Source: a virus
IMG/VR virus record: IMGVR_UViG_3300025759_000335
Span: 1-34,076 of that record
Reading direction: 5' to 3' (one strand)
Length of the DNA: 34,076 bases
The translations under genes were made by a program, and so were the position numbers. Positions 30,034-34,076 of the stretch are shown here, one piece after another. The first letter of the stretch is position 1. Each line of letters begins with the position of its first letter. A model generated the notes under the pieces. It did not search any database, had not been told where the DNA came from, and was given only the letters and a program-made list of their open reading frames with translations.

Positions 30034-32079
30034 ATGGCTCTTATTCGTAATAATATGGCTACTAGTAAGGTAGCTGTAGATAAGTATCTAGGTACGTCTT
30101 ATGATGTCATTAAGACTGTTTATGATAACTTAGCTGCTATAAATACTGCTGCAAGTATTTTATTTCTTAAAGGTCCAACAGTAGCATCCACAACTGCTAA
30201 TATTACTTTATCTGGTGAACAGACTATTGATTCTGTAGCAGTAGTTACTGGAGATAGGGTACTTGTACGTAGTCAGACAGATAACACTGAGAATGGTATT
30301 TATAGGGCAAACTCTGGAGCTTGGACACGTACTACAGATTTTGATGAATCTAGTGAGGTAGGTAATGGTTGGCTAGTACTGGATAATAATTCTGGTGTTA
30401 TGTATGCAACAGTTGTTTCAGGTACTTGGACTCCTGGTACTACTGCAATTACCTTTATTAATATTGCAGGTACAGTCACTAATAATGAGACTTTGTTAGG
30501 TTCTGCTTTCTCTACTAGGGTGGGTACTTTTACTACACTATCTTATACTCCAGCTGCTAATAATCTATGGGTATTTCGTAATGGCCAGAAGTTAGATGTT
30601 GGTAGAGATTTTACTGAGACTTCAACTGGATCTATTACACTAACCTTTGATCCAAATGATGGAGATCAGTTTGATTGCTTCTCTAATGTATCATTAACTT
30701 CTAGGGTAACTGATGCTGTGAATGTAACCTATACCCCAGCAGGTACAGGTGCTGTTCCCACTGATGTGCAGAGTAAGCTTAGAGAGTCTGGTGTAACACC
30801 AGAAGATTTTGGCGCTGTCGGTGATGGTGTGACAGATGATGATGCAGCTGTAACTTTGTTCTTTGCTGCACTAAGTGCGGGGTATGAGTGTCGTGTACCG
30901 TCTGGTAAACATTATCTATTCAATACACCTATCGTGGTCACAGGGAAGAGGAGAACGTTAACATGTGCAGCTGACAGTTCTTTTCGTTGGAATGGTGTCA
31001 CTGCGGCTGATGCAATAACTTTTGGTGACGCAGGTGTCACGGTTACACTTCAACTTGAAATAACTAATCTTAGAGTTTTAGATGGTACAGCAGGATCTGT
31101 GATGGTCGATGCTCTTGTGGTGCTGAATGGTTGCAATAGAAGTTCATTTTGGGGACTAAAGACAGCTGGTGCTAATGGTCTTAAGACTTCAGGTGGTGCC
31201 GGTTTGGTATTTGATAGTGATGGCGCGGGTAATGGCGCATTATCAAATTCATTTTTCGGGTATCGATCATCGTCTTGTAATAAGGCTATACGCTTTAGAG
31301 TGGGCGCGTCAGCTAACGACAATCACTTTTTTGGACCACAAATGGAAGGCGTGGCAGCAGCTAAGGGAGAGATGGCAATAGATTACCCTACAGGCGCTAC
31401 ATCTAGCACGCTAAATATTTATGGAGGCTCTATTCAAGCGTTTCAGAAGGGTATTGTGATGGGAGGTGTACCAGGCAATTGGAAAATTGACGGTATGTAC
31501 TTTGAGAGTAATGATGCTGGCTCTATAGTTGAGACGCACGCCTCAGCAGTTAACCTGATTACAGTAGAAAACTGTAGATTTAAAGGTGCAGTTACCACTA
31601 ATGCACACATAGTTTCTACAGCATCTGGTAAATGGAAACTTAGTAATAATGAATTTACAGACGCACCATTGATAGAGTTGAATAATGCCAACGCTAAGGC
31701 AGTGCTAGCAGATAACTATACAGCCACAGCTGAAACAGAAGTTATTGAAACACTTGGCAATGAATGGATCAAAATATCAACGGATGGTCCAGGTAACTTT
31801 GAGTTAAATCAAGGTACAGGTGTAGTGCAGAATAATCAATATACCCTTCCTCAAACTCAGGGAGGTGTTGAAGCATCTGTAGCTGGGGGTGGAAGTACGG
31901 CGGTTACATTTGGCACTGCATGGCCAGGGGGTTCTACAATCAAAGTCATGGCGACACTTAACTCAAGTACATCTGACGGAGCTGTTAGCGTTGGATCTGT
32001 AACTGTCGCTGGGTTTACTCTATATAACCACAACACTACAGCAAAGAACATTGACTGGGTAGCTTTTAGAGTAGCCTAA
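30034..32079 (+). CDS. Tail fibre/spike with beta-helix domain, 681 aa
   Basis: Receptor-binding or exopolysaccharide-degrading virion protein. Residues ~1-45 are an attachment region; ~45-150 contain a repeat-like beta unit (GDRVLVRSQTDNTENGIYRA) seen in phage fibres; ~150-235 another beta domain (WVFRNGQKLDVGRDF); from ~252 a pectate-lyase-like right-handed beta helix begins (EDFGAVGDGVTDDDAAV) and continues to a C-terminal beta cap. The DNA is AT-rich up to about 30.8 kb and GC-richer after it, so the beta-helix part was probably acquired separately. No catalytic residues can be named from sequence alone. Confidence 0.88.
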   Translation: MALIRNNMATSKVAVDKYLGTSYDVIKTVYDNLAAINTAASILFLKGPTVASTTANITLSGEQTIDSVAVVTGDRVLVRSQTDNTENGIYRANSGAWTRTTDFDESSEVGNGWLVLDNNSGVMYATVVSGTWTPGTTAITFINIAGTVTNNETLLGSAFSTRVGTFTTLSYTPAANNLWVFRNGQKLDVGRDFTETSTGSITLTFDPNDGDQFDCFSNVSLTSRVTDAVNVTYTPAGTGAVPTDVQSKLRESGVTPEDFGAVGDGVTDDDAAVTLFFAALSAGYECRVPSGKHYLFNTPIVVTGKRRTLTCAADSSFRWNGVTAADAITFGDAGVTVTLQLEITNLRVLDGTAGSVMVDALVVLNGCNRSSFWGLKTAGANGLKTSGGAGLVFDSDGAGNGALSNSFFGYRSSSCNKAIRFRVGASANDNHFFGPQMEGVAAAKGEMAIDYPTGATSSTLNIYGGSIQAFQKGIVMGGVPGNWKIDGMYFESNDAGSIVETHASAVNLITVENCRFKGAVTTNAHIVSTASGKWKLSNNEFTDAPLIELNNANAKAVLADNYTATAETEVIETLGNEWIKISTDGPGNFELNQGTGVVQNNQYTLPQTQGGVEASVAGGGSTAVTFGTAWPGGSTIKVMATLNSSTSDGAVSVGSVTVAGFTLYNHNTTAKNIDWVAFRVA

Positions 32080-32121
32080 CAGACCCCCCAAGCCATGCCC
32101 ACAAGGCAATAGGAGATTAAA

Positions 32122-33876
32122 ATGCCAACACAATTCGCGTTTAACCAAACTAATGGTAATGTGGTATCTGTTAAGGACTGTGGTGCTGTAGGGGATGGGG
32201 TTACTGATGATACAATTGCCTTTCAATCAGCGGCTGCCACTGCTAACACAGCTATATATATCCCTGCGGGCACATACTACCTCACAGGTACTATAGAGAT
32301 ATTAGCGGGCCAGGTGTGGTTTGGGGATGGTGTATCATCAGTTATATCTAGCAATGTCACAAACGACGTTAACGACGATCAAGTCAATGGAATGTTTGCA
32401 GCCAAAGATCGGAGTGGTATTGTATTTAAAGACATGAAGATACAAATAGCACCAACTACGGCGGGCACTATTAAACTGAAATTTATTGGGTGTGATAGTG
32501 TCACCTTATCAGGGCTAGAGCTTGTGGGGGATTTGGCTGGGGCTAGTGTGGTCACTGGTACAGCTATGAATATTTATGGGTGCGATGACGTACGGATTAG
32601 TGATTGCAAGTTTTACAATTTTTCAACGGCGGTTTATTTTGCCAAAGAAAACTTTTTGACTTCTGGCGATAGCTGCGGTGCGGTCTATGTTAACGATTGC
32701 ACATTTTTGAATACCCTAGTTCCAGGCACTCAAGACACTCCTGTATTTCTATATCCATGCTACGTTGAAGTGCTAACAGTAGATAGTTGCTATTTTGAGG
32801 GTATAGACACAACGGCCTCTGGCGGATCACAGACCAGTTATTGTCTATATAGTGGTGATGGGTCTCCAACTAAATTAATAGCAAGAGATAACGTTTGTGT
32901 GGCACCTACATCCCCAAACAATACCGTGGTTGGGTTTAACCTGAATGAGCTAGATGATGCTTATCTGCTGAATAATGATATTAAAGGCTTCAATCAAGCA
33001 ATACAGGCGGTCGGATCTGTGCCTGAAAGAATTGTTATAGATGGGGGTAACATAGTAGATGGTGGCTATGGTTGCTATTTAGGGAACACTGCCAACTCTG
33101 TTCACGAAGTGAGAAACGTGTCCTTTGGGAATCTGACCGAAAATGCTATTCGTTTTGGGGATGCTTCTGGCACATTTGGCGAGATGGGCATAGCCTATAA
33201 TAACGTGATCAAGAACGTAGACACAGCCGGTATATTCTTTGCTAGGGTTTATTATGGGAAGGCTGTAGGTAACACGATTATTGATTGTAATAGAGATGCC
33301 AACGTGGACTCAACAAGCACACAAGCTCATTCAGGTATAGCTTACAATACCACAACCTTTGGCTTTGTGGATGGTAACGTCGTAGAGAATACGGATGGGG
33401 CAGCGGCGGGCAGTGTAGGGCATGCTTTATACGGAGTCGGTATTTATACGACAGGGTCAGAGATTCAGGTCACTAGAAACAACGCTTTTACTAACATGGA
33501 AGTAGCAGCTATCAAAAACCCAATTACAGGCGCTCCGAGTAGAGAGACATGGCAGCGAGGACAATGCTTTGACTATTGGAATGTTAGCGCCTCTGGAGTT
33601 CTAGGCGTTATCTGCACAACTGCGGGCACTGCTGGCACTCTTTCTAGTGTAACTGGCTCAATAACAACAGGCACAGCCACATTAACTGTAAATGATGCTA
33701 GCAGCTTGAAGCATGGGCAGCACATCACTATAGCGGGCGTAACAGGAACAAAGATCATTACAAATATTTCAGGGACTACAATTACAATTGATTCTAATGC
33801 GGATGCCACCGTGTCTAGTGCAGCTGTGGCATTCAGTAGCCCAACCTTTAAGGACTTTGGTACGATAGCCTCTTAA
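32122..33876 (+). CDS. Second beta-helix tail spike, 584 aa
   Basis: Begins almost directly with the pectate-lyase-3-type start VKDCGAVGDGVTDDTIAF (residues ~17-34), followed by a long parallel beta-helix pattern (repeated N-x-V and G-N-x motifs) and a C-terminal beta domain (TGTATLTVNDASSLKHGQHI). It lacks an N-terminal attachment domain like that of the first spike, so it probably docks onto it or onto the tail by its short N-terminus, as branched spikes do. ATAGGAG lies 8 nt before the ATG. Composition is GC-richer than the AT-rich module. Confidence 0.85.
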   Translation: MPTQFAFNQTNGNVVSVKDCGAVGDGVTDDTIAFQSAAATANTAIYIPAGTYYLTGTIEILAGQVWFGDGVSSVISSNVTNDVNDDQVNGMFAAKDRSGIVFKDMKIQIAPTTAGTIKLKFIGCDSVTLSGLELVGDLAGASVVTGTAMNIYGCDDVRISDCKFYNFSTAVYFAKENFLTSGDSCGAVYVNDCTFLNTLVPGTQDTPVFLYPCYVEVLTVDSCYFEGIDTTASGGSQTSYCLYSGDGSPTKLIARDNVCVAPTSPNNTVVGFNLNELDDAYLLNNDIKGFNQAIQAVGSVPERIVIDGGNIVDGGYGCYLGNTANSVHEVRNVSFGNLTENAIRFGDASGTFGEMGIAYNNVIKNVDTAGIFFARVYYGKAVGNTIIDCNRDANVDSTSTQAHSGIAYNTTTFGFVDGNVVENTDGAAAGSVGHALYGVGIYTTGSEIQVTRNNAFTNMEVAAIKNPITGAPSRETWQRGQCFDYWNVSASGVLGVICTTAGTAGTLSSVTGSITTGTATLTVNDASSLKHGQHITIAGVTGTKIITNISGTTITIDSNADATVSSAAVAFSSPTFKDFGTIAS

Positions 33877-33999
33877 TGCCTCAATACCAACAGAACCCCT
33901 CAAGCCTCTTAACAATGCTCAAACTGGGGGGTCGTTTTAGTAAGTAATATGTTAGATTAATACAGTAGGGTTAACTACTTAATAGCAGGTAATAATTGA
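33877..33999 (+). other. Intergenic region after the tail spikes
   Basis: Contains ACCCC near 33895 and TGGGGGGTC at 33925-33933, which could pair in a weak hairpin followed by GTTTTAG; possible terminator. The 9-mer GACCCCCCA also lies in opposite orientation at 32082-32090, before the second spike. No gene seen. Confidence 0.35.
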
Positions 34000-34076
34000 A
34001 TGCTAGATAATACTGAAGAAGAAAATACAGTAGAGATTGAAGATCAGGATACTGATTCAGATGTATCTTGGGATAA
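34000..34076 (+). CDS. Start of an acidic protein, C-terminus off the window
   Basis: ATG at 34000 with CAGGT upstream; 25 residues visible, strongly acidic (MLDNTEEENTVEIEDQD). DNA is AT-rich again, like the N4-like module. Too short to identify; a structural protein such as portal is possible from position only. Confidence 0.55.
   Translation, partial: MLDNTEEENTVEIEDQDTDSDVSWD

Noticed and set aside
32082-33933. Inverted GACCCCCCA 9-mers flanking the second tail spike as a mobile cassette
   Set aside because: Nine bases, mostly C, is too short and low in complexity to support a recombination cassette; no recombinase is nearby.

Overview
This window is tailed double-stranded DNA phage DNA, most likely from a phage of a Gram-negative, probably gammaproteobacterial, host. 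The evidence is a small lipoprotein-like gene, tightly overlapping short genes with Shine-Dalgarno sites, two large terminases, portal, scaffold and capsid genes, tail spikes and a phage RNA polymerase. I see no integrase, rRNA, insertion sequence or CRISPR array. Nearly everything from 1 to 24.64 kb is on the minus strand and everything from 24.94 kb on is on the plus strand, so the main divergence point is at about 24.64-24.94 kb.

Region A (1-9.5 kb, minus, visibly GC-richer) is a compact head and packaging module. In transcription order it holds a TM/coiled-coil protein, a terminator, a ParB-like/DNA methyltransferase fusion, a putative small terminase, a small gene, large terminase number 1, portal, MuF-like head protein, scaffold, major capsid protein, a terminator, and two further structural-type genes that run off the left edge. 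Region B (9.5-17.4 kb, minus, intermediate composition) is a string of small accessory genes: zinc-ribbon proteins, many one- or two-helix membrane peptides, a YopX-like protein, a P-loop polynucleotide-kinase-like protein, a tRNA-like gene with an odd anticodon loop, a polymerase-beta-type nucleotidyltransferase, a MazG-like hydrolase and a lipoprotein.

Region C (17.4-24.6 kb, minus, AT-rich, with a GC-richer island at 18.5-19.2 kb) looks like the early/middle region of an N4-like podovirus. It holds small early genes, a HAD phosphatase and a T7-type RNA polymerase encoded as two polypeptides, as in coliphage N4 RNA polymerase II, with a small membrane-protein gene wedged between the halves. 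Four intergenic spaces here share a conserved 17-nt element 31-37 nt before the next start codon, each with a hairpin further upstream, which looks like a family of phage promoters and terminators. Region D (24.9-34.1 kb, plus) starts with small genes and continues with a putative small terminase, large terminase number 2 interrupted in its Walker A motif by a LAGLIDADG intein, a putative head-tail adaptor, two beta-helix tail spikes and the start of another gene. Composition shifts from AT-rich to GC-richer inside the first tail-spike gene, at the likely domain junction.

The main oddity is that the two halves carry two unrelated packaging systems, a siphovirus/podovirus-type head module and an N4-like terminase/RNA polymerase module, on one continuous stretch. 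This could be a real mosaic phage or an assembly join. Other notable points are the split polymerase with an internal membrane ORF, the atypical class-3-like intein, the repeated regulatory element, and a cluster of RNA-repair-type enzymes (kinase, phosphatase, nucleotidyltransferase) alongside a tRNA-like gene that shares a 40-bp exact repeat with the nucleotidyltransferase gene. Composition statements are by eye, not computed.
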